A stretch of DNA of 64,000 bases from NCBI RefSeq assembly GCF_021155775.2, contig NC_060238.1:26566470-26630469 (forward strand). Reading direction: 5' to 3'. Position numbers and translations under genes: made by a program. Each line of letters starts with the position of its first letter. Position 1 is the stretch's first letter. The stretch comes from Neodiprion pinetum. Its lineage: Eukaryota > Arthropoda > Insecta > Hymenoptera > Diprionidae. A model generated the notes under the pieces. That model did not search any database, had not been told where the DNA came from, and saw only the letters and a list, made by a program, of their open reading frames with translations. Below, piece after piece: positions 1-13,616 of the stretch.

Positions 1-439
1 CAATTCAGGGTTTCTCTTGGCGTATTTTCAAAGGAATCGGGGTAGCTTAAGAATGCATAAGATCGATAAATACTCAATATTTGACCATCTCGTAATAACA
101 TTACGAAAAAAGTATTGATTTCCAACTGACGAACTTCGCATGAAGATTTTGCGACATTTTTCATTTTCTTGGTTAAAACCATGAAACGGAACGCAACGAT
201 ATTGAATATTTACGAGTGTCAATCTTTGTTAACGTTTTTTCTTTTTCAAAGAATATACTTATGGTGTACTAAAATCGCTAATGCATGAGAAATGTACATA
301 CGTATACATTTATGTATATCAAAAAGACACAGATGACAGTAAATGTTCTACGAATAAGAACGCAACAAAATTAGAGATATAGTGAGTAAAATATCAGCTG
401 ATTTTTATTTTCCGTAACAAAATAATTTAAATATAATCA

Positions 440-650
440 AGTATAAATTATCAAACAACTTTTCCGTTACGAAGACTTACACACACTGAAATTTACGAAA
501 TTGTGGTTTCATGTACACTGTTTAAAAAAAAAACACAAAATAACCGATTAATCGATTAATTTTTACCGATTCAATCGAGTCCTGTTCGATTATTTTTTCA
601 GACTCGATTAATCGATGCATCGATCATTTTTAGCTTAACGGGCATCGCTA
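440..650 (-). mobile_element. End of a hAT-like repeat (left copy)
   Basis: This stretch is a diverged inverted copy of 63583-63790. Both contain blocks of overlapping ATCGAT/ATTAAT words, a shared CTGAAATTTAC block and the outer end TAGCGATG (read on the - strand here, ending at 650). A TAGCGATG-type terminus is reminiscent of hAT terminal inverted repeats; that family assignment is inference. The other end of this copy lies left of the window, so no target duplication can be checked and no transposase is visible. Confidence 0.5.
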
Positions 651-3600
651 CTACGGGAGCTGTTGCAATCGGGCAGCATCTGCGACGAATTTAAATTTGT
701 TTGAAAAATTTGTGTCGCAGGTTGAATAAAATCCTTGCGATGTTTGCCAGTCCTTAATTACCAGGAATAATCCTTTTCGCCAACGCAATAAGCTGTTCAT
801 TTCATTTCTCCTTGCGCGAAAGGCATTGTATATACGTATAAGTTACAGATGCGCGTCTGTCCCGGAGAAGAGCTACGATATTTGTCGAGCGAGACATTGG
901 TACGTCAACGGAAGAACTACGCATCGTATTTTTCGAGCGTTCGAAAAATTTACGGGTAATACGTACGTGTATACGTACACACGTGTAAAGAAAAATACTT
1001 GGCTCACCGATGTGAAAGCGATGGAAACAGAACGATAACACGTATTTTAATACTTTTTCAAACGCGTACCGGTTATTTGTGTTGTGAAGGTGAGGGAATC
1101 AGTCCATGTTCCGTTACATCACATGCCGTTTATTATTCGTTTCCAGCAATGTACAACGGTCGAAATCTTGACCGTCACTGCTCGCACTGTCTTAACCGAG
1201 TACACCACTATTCGCACTTACATATCTCTATACCTATATACCTATACACATATCTCTATTACCTATATATCTATACTACTCATACCCGCACTGTACATAC
1301 ATACCAATTTGTTTCGTCGGCATCCGTACCGCTAGGCACATATGTGCGTACGTGTAACGCGAATGTGTACGTTGGCATGGAAACTCAAATTTATGCACGG
1401 GATGTACCGCCAAAATCGATTTTCCGACAGACGATCTCTCATACTTTCTTTTCCAAAATTATCAGCAGCTAAGCGTAGGTTACGGATCGCAGGAATGCGT
1501 TGAAAAATAATGCAAGTTTGTTGCGTTCCGGTATGTATAAGGGCATTGCAGTCGCATCGTTTCGTTAGCGAAATAACCGGCAACGTGTTTGTGGGGTGTT
1601 CTACACCGAGTCGCCACAAGCGTCACTCAGAATTTTATCGAGCGTTTAGGGGGTTGCGATACATCCCTTCTAGAGTACGTGTATACCGATTTTAGAATAT
1701 CTTTCATCGTGTTTTTCCATATTTATATCACTGTTAAAGAAATCTACAAAATGAAAAATATCGAGATCTCAACTGAATATACGTCCACCAAATTTTTGGC
1801 AAATAACAAAATTCATGAATGGATCATTTTTTTTATTTTTTTTTGTCTTGATCTTTTGATTAAGAAAAAAGATTCCAATTCATTAAGTATAATCTACGCA
1901 CAAGAGTCCAATGAATACAGAGAACCTTTGGGTAAATTCACTCGATTTTGTGGAGCAATCGTATTCGCGACAGCGTATAATAATATTCGTGAGATGCTAT
2001 CACCCGTGACATAACTTTAATGCTACCGTTACATCGTGGCAATGTAACGTGGTTACATGGTATTGATAACGATGGACGACAAACGGGGGCTAATCAGCTG
2101 TACACCATGTTACATTGTTTTATTTCTAAGTATACGATTGCCGGGGGTGCCTGTAACGTACGTAAAAAGAACGTTTAATCTATTAGACCAAGTTCGGCAC
2201 CGCACAAGCATTTATCAAGACACGAGTACTTTTTAAAAATACGCTTCGCACAATTACACCACGTAATAGCTGTAGAATACAACTAGCGTGGGGACGCATA
2301 TCGATTACACGTACAGTGCGATTTTCCCTATCCGAATGCTTGATAATTCTGACTCTCTCACGGTTGGCACGAGAAAAGTTGAAAATACAAAGTTCCCAAG
2401 CGTCGTCTTACGTTAGTCGTCCATGTAACCCGTACAACGTGTTGCCGAGAACGCTGAAATTGCAGTGCGAAGCAGACGCACGGTGAAATATATTATCTGC
2501 TGCAGCAAGCGTGATAAGATGGTGGGAAAGAGCAGGCATCCAGATATGTACGTGGTGAGGCAGCCCAGCCGGCGGTGTCCCCCATTTATATCTATTAGAT
2601 CGGCAAGGCTGGTCCGGTTGCCAGAGGTCGGCGGGTGGAGTTTTCCCCCCGACGCATCAACACTTGGGTGGTGCACCGTACGTACCTCGGAAGTAATTTT
2701 TAAAGTTCAACGACACCAGCCTCGCCTCGCCTCGGCGGACTCGTGCGGTAAACAAAAGTGTAAACAGATTGAAATTTCCTCATTGGGGAATAAAAGTTTT
2801 ATACTTACTTCCCAGTCGCCCGGCTGCTCCGGCATCCATCCGCCGCATAAGCTGCAGACACCGAGCTTGCAGGCAGCCGGGTAATACCCTGTGATACGCT
2901 TAAGAGTTCGTTTGATAAGCTGCTCGGCCAACGAACGCGGGGAACAAACACACGCATTGATGGCTGTAAGACTGGAGCAAATAGACCGGGAACGAGAGGA
3001 ACGAGGGCGGACGAGCGAGATGAGAGAAACATCGACTCGCGGAGTGACCTCGAGGAGCGGGCCGCAAACTCCTCCGCTTTTTTTTTTTATTTTACCCCCA
3101 AGCAATTTTTATCCGTAAGCTCGGTGCCGATGTCACAGCAGCGTGCCCGTAATCATCTTGATCGGAAAAACTTTTTCACTCCCCTCACTCCCTCTGCGGC
3201 CCAACTCGTTGATTCTACCATGCAGCTGCCTCGTCGCACCTTCTCCAAATCTTTATTTTTACGGGGTCAAGACCACCGGTGAAACCCGGCGAAAGTCTAC
3301 CCTCGTGTATTGTAGGGCATCGGGAGAAGGAATAGAATAAAGCAGAATGGGATTTATTATTATCCATGACAATGTTGGTCAAAATGGAAGCTTGGCACAG
3401 AAAGAACTTGAGAATAATTAGGTATTGTTGTTGCAAAGAAGGGATGGAGAGGAAAAAAAAAGTGCGATTACTCGTGGGTATTTCGACAGGTCGTAGGTAC
3501 GTTAGGACGTTCAAAAGAAAAAAAGAAAAATTTTATTTTATTTTATCATAGAGATATTCAAGATAATTCGATGTCTGCAGGAAAATATCTCTTGATCGGT

Positions 3601-6600
3601 TAGAGTTTGGAAAATTCTATCTCGGTACTTTTTTATAGAGCGTGAAATTTCCTGTGAGAATCTGTATTCGGATAGTTTTTTGTAAGTAAAGCTGCTTACG
3701 AAAAGCAGAGATTCAAAAAAATTCCGGTTTTTTTTTTCAAGTGTTATTTAAGTGAAAAATGGAAAAAATAAAATAGGCACCTGTAAATATCAATTTTAAG
3801 AGCTCATATTTAGCTGAGACATTCTATTTGAGATGCTCCAACAAACTTTTGATTCGCGTTTGAAGACAAATTTTTTTTATTCTCTTTGGAACATCCTAAG
3901 GTACGTAACCACGAGTTTGAGAGTCTCGAGAATGAAATAGGCACGTAGTTACAGGTGGACGCGGACGCGCAAGCTAGCGAGGGATGAATGATAAAGATTA
4001 AAACAGAGCCTGGCCGCAGCTGGAATTGTTCGATCCGTTATGAGGTAGGAAGTAGGCATATCCGCGGTGCAGTGCGGAGTAATGAATTTTTCAACGCGGC
4101 AAGAGTCGGAGGAGGGCTATGAGAAGGAAATGAGACAAAAAAAAATTTTTTTTTAATGATCAGAAATAAAAATAAACTAATAGGGTTTTACGTAAGAGGG
4201 AAGATTCGAATGAATACATACAACTGTAAGCAAATGACATTGGCCGTTAAATAGTGTAACAGGAATCGAAGTCTACGACGCCGTCAATTTTGTCGATAAT
4301 TTATACCAATGTATTCGAAAAGCAAATGCAGGCGTTGATTTTTATTCAATGTTTAACATCGCGATAATGGCCCGGTCTTATAAACGAAGCAGCGTTATAT
4401 GCACGGCGTTAGGTGTTACAGGTGGGTTTTGCGTGCCGGATGCGTATCGACCTGAATCATGATCCGATTTTTTCCCACACAGATCGAGTAAAATCAGTCG
4501 TACATTCAATTGGCCGAACCGCCGAACGCGTTGTTAATCAACAAAACTGTAATCATCTCTTCGTCGGAGGGACGCGACGCCGAGCCGACGCTCGTCGATG
4601 GCGATAATCAACTGCCGATAACCAGAGTTGAAATTATAACCTCGCTTGCGGCTTTGCTTCTATTACAAAAAAATACCCACGCATTTCACAGCTCGGAGAC
4701 AATGCGACGTGAGCGGAAGAAAAATACGGAAACGGTGTATAACGGATCGACAAAGAAAAAAAAAAAGGAATTCGTTTTTGAGTTTATATTTAAATAAACG
4801 AATTTTAATTCCGTATACATCGAATAAAAATCAAAATCTTGATTTATCAACGTAAAAAAGACACGAGCAAACCTTATGAGTTCTGAACGAAGATTCTGGT
4901 TAGCATTCGATGTAAGGAATCAAAATTTATCTGTTCAAATATAAACTGTAAAAAGAAAAAAAAAAATTCTACCGACCTGTGTTTAATGATTATTTTTTGC
5001 CAAAAGTGATTTAAATGCGAAACTGAAGTTTGTATGGTTGTTACTTAGAATGAATGTTTGAGAGATAGGTAATTTTTCTTAAATTCCGAAACATCGTTCT
5101 TGTCGTTATAAAAAGGAACTTCATCTGATAAAACCATTTTTTCTTTCATTAGTTACGTGGAGGAGATGAAAATTTGACATTCGCGTTGGCCGGTGTAATT
5201 GCTTCTTCGGCTTCCACGGGCTGATGAAAAATATGGATGAGTATTGATAGCCACGTGATCGGCGGACGATGGCTTGATTAGTAGTGCGTTGTATATTTTG
5301 CAGCGGCTTAGAAGCTGAGGTCAAAGGTCGGTATATTTGCCTTAAAGTCATTCTCCAACCTAATGAAATGAAAATTAAAGCGGTAATACGGATTCGGTAT
5401 ACGCTACTAGTAAATAATGCGTATGCGATAAATTTTTCACCGAGTCAAACGTGGGGAATTTATAGGCATGCGTATAAGTCGATGATGCATTTGCATGCTT
5501 ATATACTTTATTTTGCGCGTGAATGTCGAGCAACTATTCTAGGGCTACGGCGATGTTTCTAGACATTCGAAAGGTTTTGACGGGTCTCATGCATACCCAA
5601 TGCGATTCCACTCAACACGTCTTATATACGTAGTCGTAGCGTGTCCAACTTCGCGTGCCTTTGCGGACCGACGCAACTATTTTTTTAACCGATCGAGAAC
5701 AGTTTCGCCTTTAAATTTTGTCCGAGACTCGTTCGAAATTCGATCATCGATTCGCTGAAAGAATTTCAATATTTATTTGTCATCGTCAATTGTATTCTCT
5801 GGATAATTATTTGTCAAAATTTTGAAACGTTTTGATTGGTCTTATGAAGCTGTGAGAATCACTTTTATTCAACGGTGCCGGAGTTGAAAGTACGAATGAA
5901 AATTTTCAGAAGTTAAAGAAATTATTTGCCGCCCGATGTGAAAAGAAAAATCTGGATGATGAATTTATCGACTTTGATCAAGTTAAATTTTCGGAGGCGG
6001 TCGTCGGTGATGGACGTAACGCGTGATTCCGGCACATCTGGCTTTCGCTTTTGATCGGGATTCAACCTGTTGAATTCTTAGGCCGAGTTCTTCGGGGTCA
6101 GGAGGGGAAGTTGAGGATAAAACCTAAGGACTACAGGGCGGGACGAAAAGTGATACGGGAATGCGCGAGAAAATCGATTTCACGAATAAATTTACGACAA
6201 CTTACACGTATACCTACTGAAAATACTCGCGTGTTAGATCATAAAATGCATTGAAAGAATTCAGAGTGTAATTTAATACATGATTTATAATGTAAAAATT
6301 GATGTAACGTGTAAAGAAATCGCATAATAAATTACAAAAGCAGGACTCATCAGACATACCAGATCAGAGTTCGCACAGTTCGCTATATGTATAGTTGATT
6401 ACACGATTTTTCATCTAGTATATCCGATGATTCGTGCTTTTGTCATTAATTACGCGATTTCTTATATATTTTATGAAATTTACAAAATACCTCCTGTAAT
6501 AATTCATACACGCTGAATTCTTTGAAAGCATTACGCGATTTCACACACGAACATTTTCGGCAGGGATGTGAAACATGTTCCGCCTTCTTTCGCTAACTTT

Positions 6601-8640
6601 AATTCCGACTGTCATTATCTGAGGAATATTTTTACGTAGGTGCCTTCCGTTACTAACCTCGGCATGTCTGCCTCTCCACACCTACACACGCGATAGCGTA
6701 TGGCGTAAAGTTTACAACTGTTTACCAACGTACTCGGCTTTAATTGATTCTTGACATGTTTGCGAGGCTCGTGCTGCTACCGCTTAATTCTGTATTATCT
6801 AAACGTCGCGTTATCTCCTGTTGATACACCGATTTTATTATCCGTTGTTCGATTTTTTTGTCTTTTTTTTTTCTCTCTCTCTCTCTTATCCGAACCTTAT
6901 GCGAGATTTCACGTTCAACCTTTTCTCTCCACGTAAATTCGTTGGAAACGGCGTTCGTTTCGTTCTCCGTCGATCACTTATTTTCTCGTATTATTATTAG
7001 TCGTGCAACTTACATGTAGTAACGATAATTGACCGGTTGAACGACGCGTCGATTACCTCCGTCTGACAAATTGTCGGGTCCCCGATATATGAGGCGGGGA
7101 GAAAAGTTGCGGCGATGATTGGCAATAATCGGCGACGACACTCGGTTCGTCTCGGATCTCGCGTACACCCAGCAACGTCGAGGCAAAGTTACCCCCTCGG
7201 ATTCAAGTTTATCCGTCGCAGGTTGAAGTTGACGCCTTTCGTAAAAGCTTCACGCTTGCAGCATCACGTACCCGGCCTCGTTGGTGGGGGTGTCTGACTC
7301 GATCCGCGTGCATGTTTAGGTGTACACAGGGTCACCCAAGTTCGCGTTCATTAATTAGGTGAGCGCAGATTTTGCAGCAGAGTTCGGAGACGGGATGGCG
7401 CCTCGAATGAAGGCCCGTTACTCATTACGTCGGAATTATTCCCGAGCTTCGAATTTCAAATTCTGAGGCATGCGCGTCACCGCATGCGGGGAAAAAGGGA
7501 CGTCCGGTCCGATTTATTTGCAACCAAATATAGACCAGCTTATTTCATCTCCACTCACAGCGTACGAACAACGCACTTTCGTGATTACTGCACACGAGCT
7601 GCCGTTGCGGGAGCAGGAATACCGCGTCAAAGGCCAGACGTGGGAGGTTGTTAATTACGTGGATTCGAAAAGGGCTTCTCCAAGGGTTCGATGCCGGCGA
7701 GCGAGGCGGCGAAGAGATTAGAAGGAAAAACGGAGAAATTGTTCGCCCGATGTATGGGTTTGCTCCTTGATTAACCGACGCTTACAGTCACGATTACAAC
7801 GATCCCGGGAAAGTAACGATCAAACGTGCTGACCTGATCGTGATTATGGCCGGTCACAATATTTTTTATCCTTGGAGGGATATCACGTTCCCGATATTAG
7901 TGTAACAATAATCACCGCGTCAACAAATTCCAATCAATTATATGGTTTGCCGCGATGTCCGCCCTTCCTTGCTCCTCGAAGCACCTCGAAGCGTATCACG
8001 TATCTCATCCCAATCACGCCAATACCTACCCACTTTCCGCTAGTGACCCTGAAACGGGAGTTAAAAACGAGACGATTCCTTGAAAGTGAACAGGGAAATA
8101 CGGCGTTGCCGGATGCAGCGAGAGTGAAGGAGAGAAGAAGCGAGGAGATTCGGTGTATGGTTAAAATGAGAACGGCGATATTTCCCGAGGGTCGAGGAGC
8201 GGAAAGCGAAGCATCCGGGAATTATACAGCATATGCGTGTGTAAAGGAAGGACGAAGATGAAGATGAGAAGGACGGGATAAAAGAGAAGCAAAAAAGGTC
8301 CGAGTAATTCGGTCATTTTGAAGGTACGTCACGGGCTGACCGTAAAGATCTATTCAAGCCGGTTAAAGATATAACCCCGGCATGCGTAGGTACACCCATA
8401 ATGTAATGCATGTGAAACGCGAGGTCCGGCCGGTCGGCCGAATCTTATGAGTCGCTCAGCTGTCGCCGCCGTCATCTTAGGCGAGCAACCAGATAATATG
8501 AGCAGCGATATTATCGCGTCATCAAAATTCCAAAAGAAAAATTTGAATCGCCTTAGGGGAGTGGGAAGGGATTCGAGCGTCGCGACGCCCTCCGACGCCC
8601 CATGGCGCCCCATGGGCGCTGGACCGCGCATGCCGACCGT
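651..8640. other. Gene-poor intergenic DNA
   Basis: No reading frame here resembles a protein family. All open frames are short, lack splice-site support and have ordinary composition. The region holds low-complexity TA/pyrimidine runs around 1200-1290, a CT-rich microsatellite near 6865-6890, one long inverted repeat at 6250-6530 (listed separately) and a GC-rich patch at 2480-3100. On the - strand that patch has a consensus splice donor near 2808 and might be a leader exon of something outside the window. Confidence 0.6.
6250..6530. repeat. Long inverted repeat (foldback, about 280 bp)
   Basis: The left arm (from GAAAGAATTCAG near 6253) is matched by the right arm read backwards (CTGAATTCTTTGAAAG near 6513-6528). 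Imperfect complementarity runs for roughly 110 bp per arm around a short spacer near 6365-6410. Shared blocks include GAAATCGC, ATTACAAAAGCA-like and ATCATC.GA.ATAC. A non-autonomous transposon (MITE or foldback) is the simplest reading; a long hairpin RNA is an alternative. There is no open reading frame. Confidence 0.65.
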
Positions 8641-8648
8641 CCTCGACG

Positions 8649-8684
8649 TATTTAAAGGGGGTTCGCACGCGATTCACCATCACT
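8649..8684 (+). promoter_or_regulatory. Putative TATA box and initiator
   Basis: A TATTTAAA box at 8649-8656 is followed about 33 nt downstream by TCACT (A at 8682), close to the arthropod initiator. The spacing fits a focused RNA polymerase II promoter. Downstream comes an ATG-free leader exon ending in a consensus donor. The target gene is inferred: the first downstream coding exon on this strand with an unexplained upstream acceptor is myosuppressin. Confidence 0.5.
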
Positions 8685-8847
8685 GTACCTTCATCCGCTG
8701 ACAAGGCGTTCTCTGTACCACCGCTCACTGTCTGTCTGTCCGTTACTCGGAGAGCTATCGAAGAACCGGAAGTCCCTGAAGCTTAAGTCGAGGAAATCAA
8801 GAGTTATCCGGAAATCATCGCGCTACGCTTATATATTTTAATATCAG
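8682..8847 (+). other. Ms: Putative 5' noncoding exon, probably of myosuppressin
   Basis: About 166 nt between the predicted start site and the donor CAG|GTTAGT at 8847/8848. It contains no ATG, as expected for a leader. The Ms coding exon starts immediately after an acceptor (CCCCCCCGCAG at 18700-18710), so Ms must have at least one upstream exon, and this is the best + strand candidate seen. Fly Ms also has a separate noncoding first exon. The implied intron is about 9.9 kb. The link is inference, as other genes outside the window could use this leader. Confidence 0.4.
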
Positions 8848-9626
8848 GTTAGTCGTGCACCGTCAATTCCAAAATACACTCTTTCCAAACGACTTTTTTC
8901 AACTTTTGTACACATGGCGTTGAAGCCATTACATTGCGGTAGGCAAAGAATTTTTTAGTAAATTCAACGGCGACAATTCTGACTGGCGATTCAACCGTTT
9001 CATCGTCACGATGAAAGTATATCGCTGCGTTTGGGGATTAATCGAGGTTTCGAAGTACGACGAAGAAATCGCAGATTTGACTTGTTGCAGATTCTCGAGA
9101 AGGTTTTTGATCCCGGGGCGTAATAGAACTCTATCCGTCTATCTATTTATCTCTGCGTCTGGATTCATTAATTAGCTGAGCGGGTCTGCGTTTGCGACTG
9201 CATTAAAGGAATTCGATAAAAGAACCGCCTCTTTTTCTCCGCTTGTTATACCGATTAGGCGAAAAGTCGTCTCAAAAGTTCAAAATCCGTAGTCGTAGAC
9301 GCGCGCTGATAACGGACGGACCGCTGAAGAAAACGTGCGAAAGCCGAGGGTGAGTTATTGGTGTGTAATTGTCAATTATACCGGCTGAATGAACTTTTGT
9401 GAATTGGTTTCGTTGCGTCGTAATTATCGGCGGAACGCGAACCGCTGTTGACCGGCTCATCTTGTACTCGGAATTCGGAAACAAAGAGTCAGCGTCGTTT
9501 CTCACGCATGGCGCATTGCCGAATCATCCCTCTGGCATTAATTGATTCGCGTTACGTAAACACCTACGCGCAAGCAGTCCACCGATTCATTTCAATTTCA
9601 TTTCAATGATCGTTCAAACACGCGCA

Positions 9627-9652
9627 CATATATATATATATATATATATATA
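9627..9652. repeat. (TA)n microsatellite
   Basis: About thirteen uninterrupted TA units, preceded by CGCGCACA. Confidence 0.9.
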
Positions 9653-10195
9653 TTATACCGATGCGATCACGATTTATCCTTCGTGGATTTCCAATCGCGA
9701 GGGACACTATAATCGATGATCCGATAGCAGGTGGCAGAAAGTGCAAGGCGTAGACTTTTACGCTTACTTCGTACGTTCACCGACTCGACCCGTGCTCTCC
9801 GATCTTCTTCTCGAATTACGCGTAAGCGATCGTAATCGCGAAACTGCGGATGAATTTCGCCTTGAAATCGTACCGACGACCGGCAAAAAAGGGAAACGCG
9901 GATCGTTCAAGTGGAGAGTGTCGATGTCTAGTCAGACGCGACGGCCGACCTAGGGGCAGCCCGTTCCTCTCGCTGAAACGTTTCCGCGCGAATTTATACT
10001 TGGAAAAATTTTTTACGTGATTGAGCGCAGAATGGAAATAAAAGGATTCAAAGTTTCGAAAATCCAAATCTCGTAAGGTAAGACTGAAGTAATTTTGTAT
10101 TTCATTTGCAAAAAACTGCTAGGGTGATTTTGGGTAACAGTTCAGCAGCAGAGTTCTTGAAAAATACTCACCTGGCCATTATTTAACGTGTATAC

Positions 10196-10764
10196 GGGGC
10201 ATTCGACGTCAAATTAGCGGCCCGTGCACCTCACCTTTTTCGATTTTAATCTTTTTTTAGTATGAGATTCTTACCGACAGAGAAAGGTCTCGACATTTTT
10301 TTCAGATCTTCTTAGCCACTGGTATAATTTGAAAAAAAATGGAAAAACCAATTCCGAAAAGGCCTTTCATAAAAATCTGAACACATTCGGACAAATTCTA
10401 TGATTAGTATTGCGACCTTCAAGTACCGCGCGATAATGAGATCTCAAAAAAAAAAAAACTTCAAGCCCGACGTGGACAAATCGAAAACTTGCAAAAAATT
10501 AGCAGATATCGATATCCGATTATCGTGTGCTGATCAAAGATCGCATTTTAAATCGTGGAATCGGTATGAATTTTGGCAGATTTTTAAAAACCGCGTCTCC
10601 GGAATTGGTTTCGCAATTTTTTATAAATTTCACCAGTTGCTGAAGAGAATCTGAAAAATTGCCTGGACCCTCTTCGGTTGGTAAGATCATCATACTAAAA
10701 AATGATAAAAATCGAAAGAGGGGTGAGGTACATTATAGGCTTATAATTTGACGTGGAATGCCCC
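10196..10764. mobile_element. Foldback element with long terminal inverted repeats
   Basis: The element begins GGGGCATTCGACGTCAAATT and ends with the reverse complement of GGGGCATTCCACGTCAAATT. Complementarity continues inward for about 200 bp per arm, including the blocks TTTTTTAGTATGA, ATCTTACC, AACCAATTCCG and AAAAATCTG, so nearly the whole 570 bp can fold back. It encodes no protein. It looks like a non-autonomous DNA transposon; the superfamily is unknown and no clear target duplication is visible. Confidence 0.75.
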
Positions 10765-13601
10765 ATAAATTATCCAAGAAGTTTTTAAACTCTTCTCTCA
10801 GCTTTGTTACAATTGTCGTACCATAGAGCTTCCTTTTACAAAAACATCAACTCATGAGTTTAGGTTTCACGCGGAGCCGTGAAAAGAAGAGGAGAAAAAA
10901 ATTCGAATAAGGACCTGATCCAGTTTTGACTTTGTAATTTTTTTTCCTGTAAAAAATAATGCGCCATATCCTACGGAATACTACGGCAAGCTCGGCGAAA
11001 AAAGTTTCTGATGCATAAACATGCTGAAAACATTATTCTAATTCACGTAAAAATGCAGAGTTCGCGTGTTGTTTAACACGTTATTTTTTCTCTCTACAAA
11101 AATACGATTAGATCGAGGCAGGAGTAACACACCGGCGAGAAATCAAATAAACAGAGAAGAGAATTGGATAGCCTCATATAACGGTGTATCGCAAAAAACA
11201 TGCCACTGCCTCGTGAAATTTAATTCCTGATTGGATTAAAGGCTAAAACTTTTTCGCGTCGGTCAGAACCGTAGAACTGAAATTGCGAACTTGAGCAGGG
11301 TAGAATTGACCAAGTATTTTTGCCAAAGAATTTGGAAAAGTTTGCTGGAAGGAGATTCCGAATGTTGGCAAGTAATTCACGAATGACCGGAAAGCCTTCT
11401 CGCGTATTTAACAGCCTTTAACCTCGACGCGTCCCCTCGCTTTGTGCCGGGGAGAAGTTCGAACTTGAGAAATATCTCCGAAGAATTTTTCCTTTCCTCG
11501 TTTGATCTTACACCTAGAGTAGTGCCTGAAGCACATCGTGTATAAGATAAATATATTCAACGGCGAAAGAAGAAAGATCGTGTCTTTGCTGAAACATGGT
11601 ACCTATCCTGAAAATTTGATGATCAGTTTTTCCGTTTCTTCGCTCTTTCGCTTCTTCGCGAAGTTTTTGAAATATTCATAGCCTAGCTGATGTTCGAAAA
11701 GGGTACGAAAAACAGAATGTATGCATGCTAATTCGGACGTGTGCATCGGTTGGCACATGAAAAAACGGGGCTCGATTCGTGGGAAATATAAATTCGCAGA
11801 TTCGGGTCAACGATCGTCTTATTGTTAGACGTACCTCGAGTATTCCGAAACATGGCAGGGCGTCGAAAGCCTCCGTAGCTCGTTCAACAAGCGCGACGAT
11901 TCACAAGTTTGAGATGATCTGACCTTTGACGGGCCAAGCCATTCGGAATTCGCAACGCCGTGGAATGAGAAAGGAAATTGACTCGGATCGCGTGGAACGC
12001 GGAGGTAAAAGGTAAAGGCTCGAGTCGCGAGGGGGAAATCGTCATTCGATTCCGACGCGAAATTGGGAACACGTATAACAAGAGGACGAAGACGAGGAAT
12101 GTCAGGAGTCCGGTTGAGCCGGGCGAAACGCGTCCCTGCAATGCTTTCGGAGCTATTTGGGCCGCGTAAAAAGAAGCAGGGCGAAGAGATGATCAACGTG
12201 AGAATTCGCGTTAACCACGGGCCTAATTCACCGGCCTTCCGGCCACAGGCACGCTGCTTGTCCGTTAACGCAGGGTGGGAAATAATTAAAGGCGAAGGCT
12301 GCGAGAGCAGCGCGTAGGGCGAGAGGGATCCTCGGTTATCCCGAGTCTCTGACACTAATCAAAATGACACACTCGAGGAAAAAATATGGAACGACGCGCC
12401 AGCTCGTTGCCAGCACGATATACATGCCGGTCTAACGGACGTTAATTAACTTTATTTGCCTCATGGCCGTCCTATTGACCCAAGGATCAGTCGTCGGATC
12501 CTCGTCTTTTGCGACGTGTCGTCTTGTTATAACGGAAAGAAATTTGACGATTGGATGAAATTGCGATTCAGCCCTGATCGATCGCCGACTCTCGTTCGAA
12601 AGCAGGACCGTTGAGCCGGGCGCTAATCAACCCTGAGGGAAAAAATTTTCATCCAGAAAAATGAATACATTTTCGCGGGTCGTTTGGAGGTATGTCAATC
12701 CGCCGGAATCCGCACCCTCGTTATCGGAAAATTGGCGGCTTATACGCGGTGAAATCGGCGAGCGTCAACCTGCAGTCCCTTCGATCATTCGAAGTTTTGG
12801 GAAGCCAACCGAAAACGCGGAGGGAAGCTGGCACAATATTTTAGTTACCTGTATCTGAAATTCCCCGAGTTTTCCCGATCTGCAAACGACGATTCGCGAC
12901 TTTCAAATTTCCGAAGGATCGCGCAACTTAGCGAGTTCTCTTCTTCGGCTTTTCGTCTCTTCTTGCAATTCGGTATCTGTCTTTACACTCGTCCCTTCTT
13001 GGCAGCGTTCAGACTTTTGGACAGCTGGGAGCGAGCCGGGAGACGAAGAAAGTAATCCTGAAGAGCCGGGAGTCGGTTTCCCTTTATTAGATCCTAGACG
13101 GGTTCTCGGCTAGCTGGTCGTAGCTCGCAGCGGCAGTGCGATGCAGTAACTTGAGCGAAAAAGAAGAATCAGGGAGTGGAATTTATTTGATTCCGCGTCA
13201 ACGTGGACGTCGAGCAAGGTGCTCTAAAGAATTTTCCCCTTTTCAGTACAGCTTGTACAGTGAGCTTGAAACACGCGGATAGCCGGCTGTAGGCTCACTC
13301 GCAGAATATTCGATTATACAAATTCACACGATGAGAAATATGCGAATTAATCCTTTGATTAGAAAACGTAATACACTCGTTCGCAATACCGCAGAGCATA
13401 AGCTCAAACTTCTTCGCTTCGGGGAAAAACGTCGCGAATATTGTCTCTTCCGTTCGGCCCGACCAAGACCGGGATCAACGCTCGTACCTGCAATAAAGTT
13501 GATAAAATCTCGTGGACGGTGGTTCGTTCGAGATTAAAAAGTGCCTTCACAAAGATTTCCCAGCGTGCGTAATCGGGTAATAATTAAAATCTCGCAGTAA
13601 C

Positions 13602-13616
13602 GGGGGGGGGGGGGGG
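13602..13616. repeat. Poly-G tract
   Basis: Fifteen consecutive G. A second interrupted G run lies at about 15526-15546. Such runs are prone to sequencing length error. Confidence 0.85.

Noticed and set aside
11825..12355. 176-residue frame on the - strand
   Set aside because: No family resemblance, no signal peptide and no splice support; overlapping frames on the other strand are equally long. Treated as chance.
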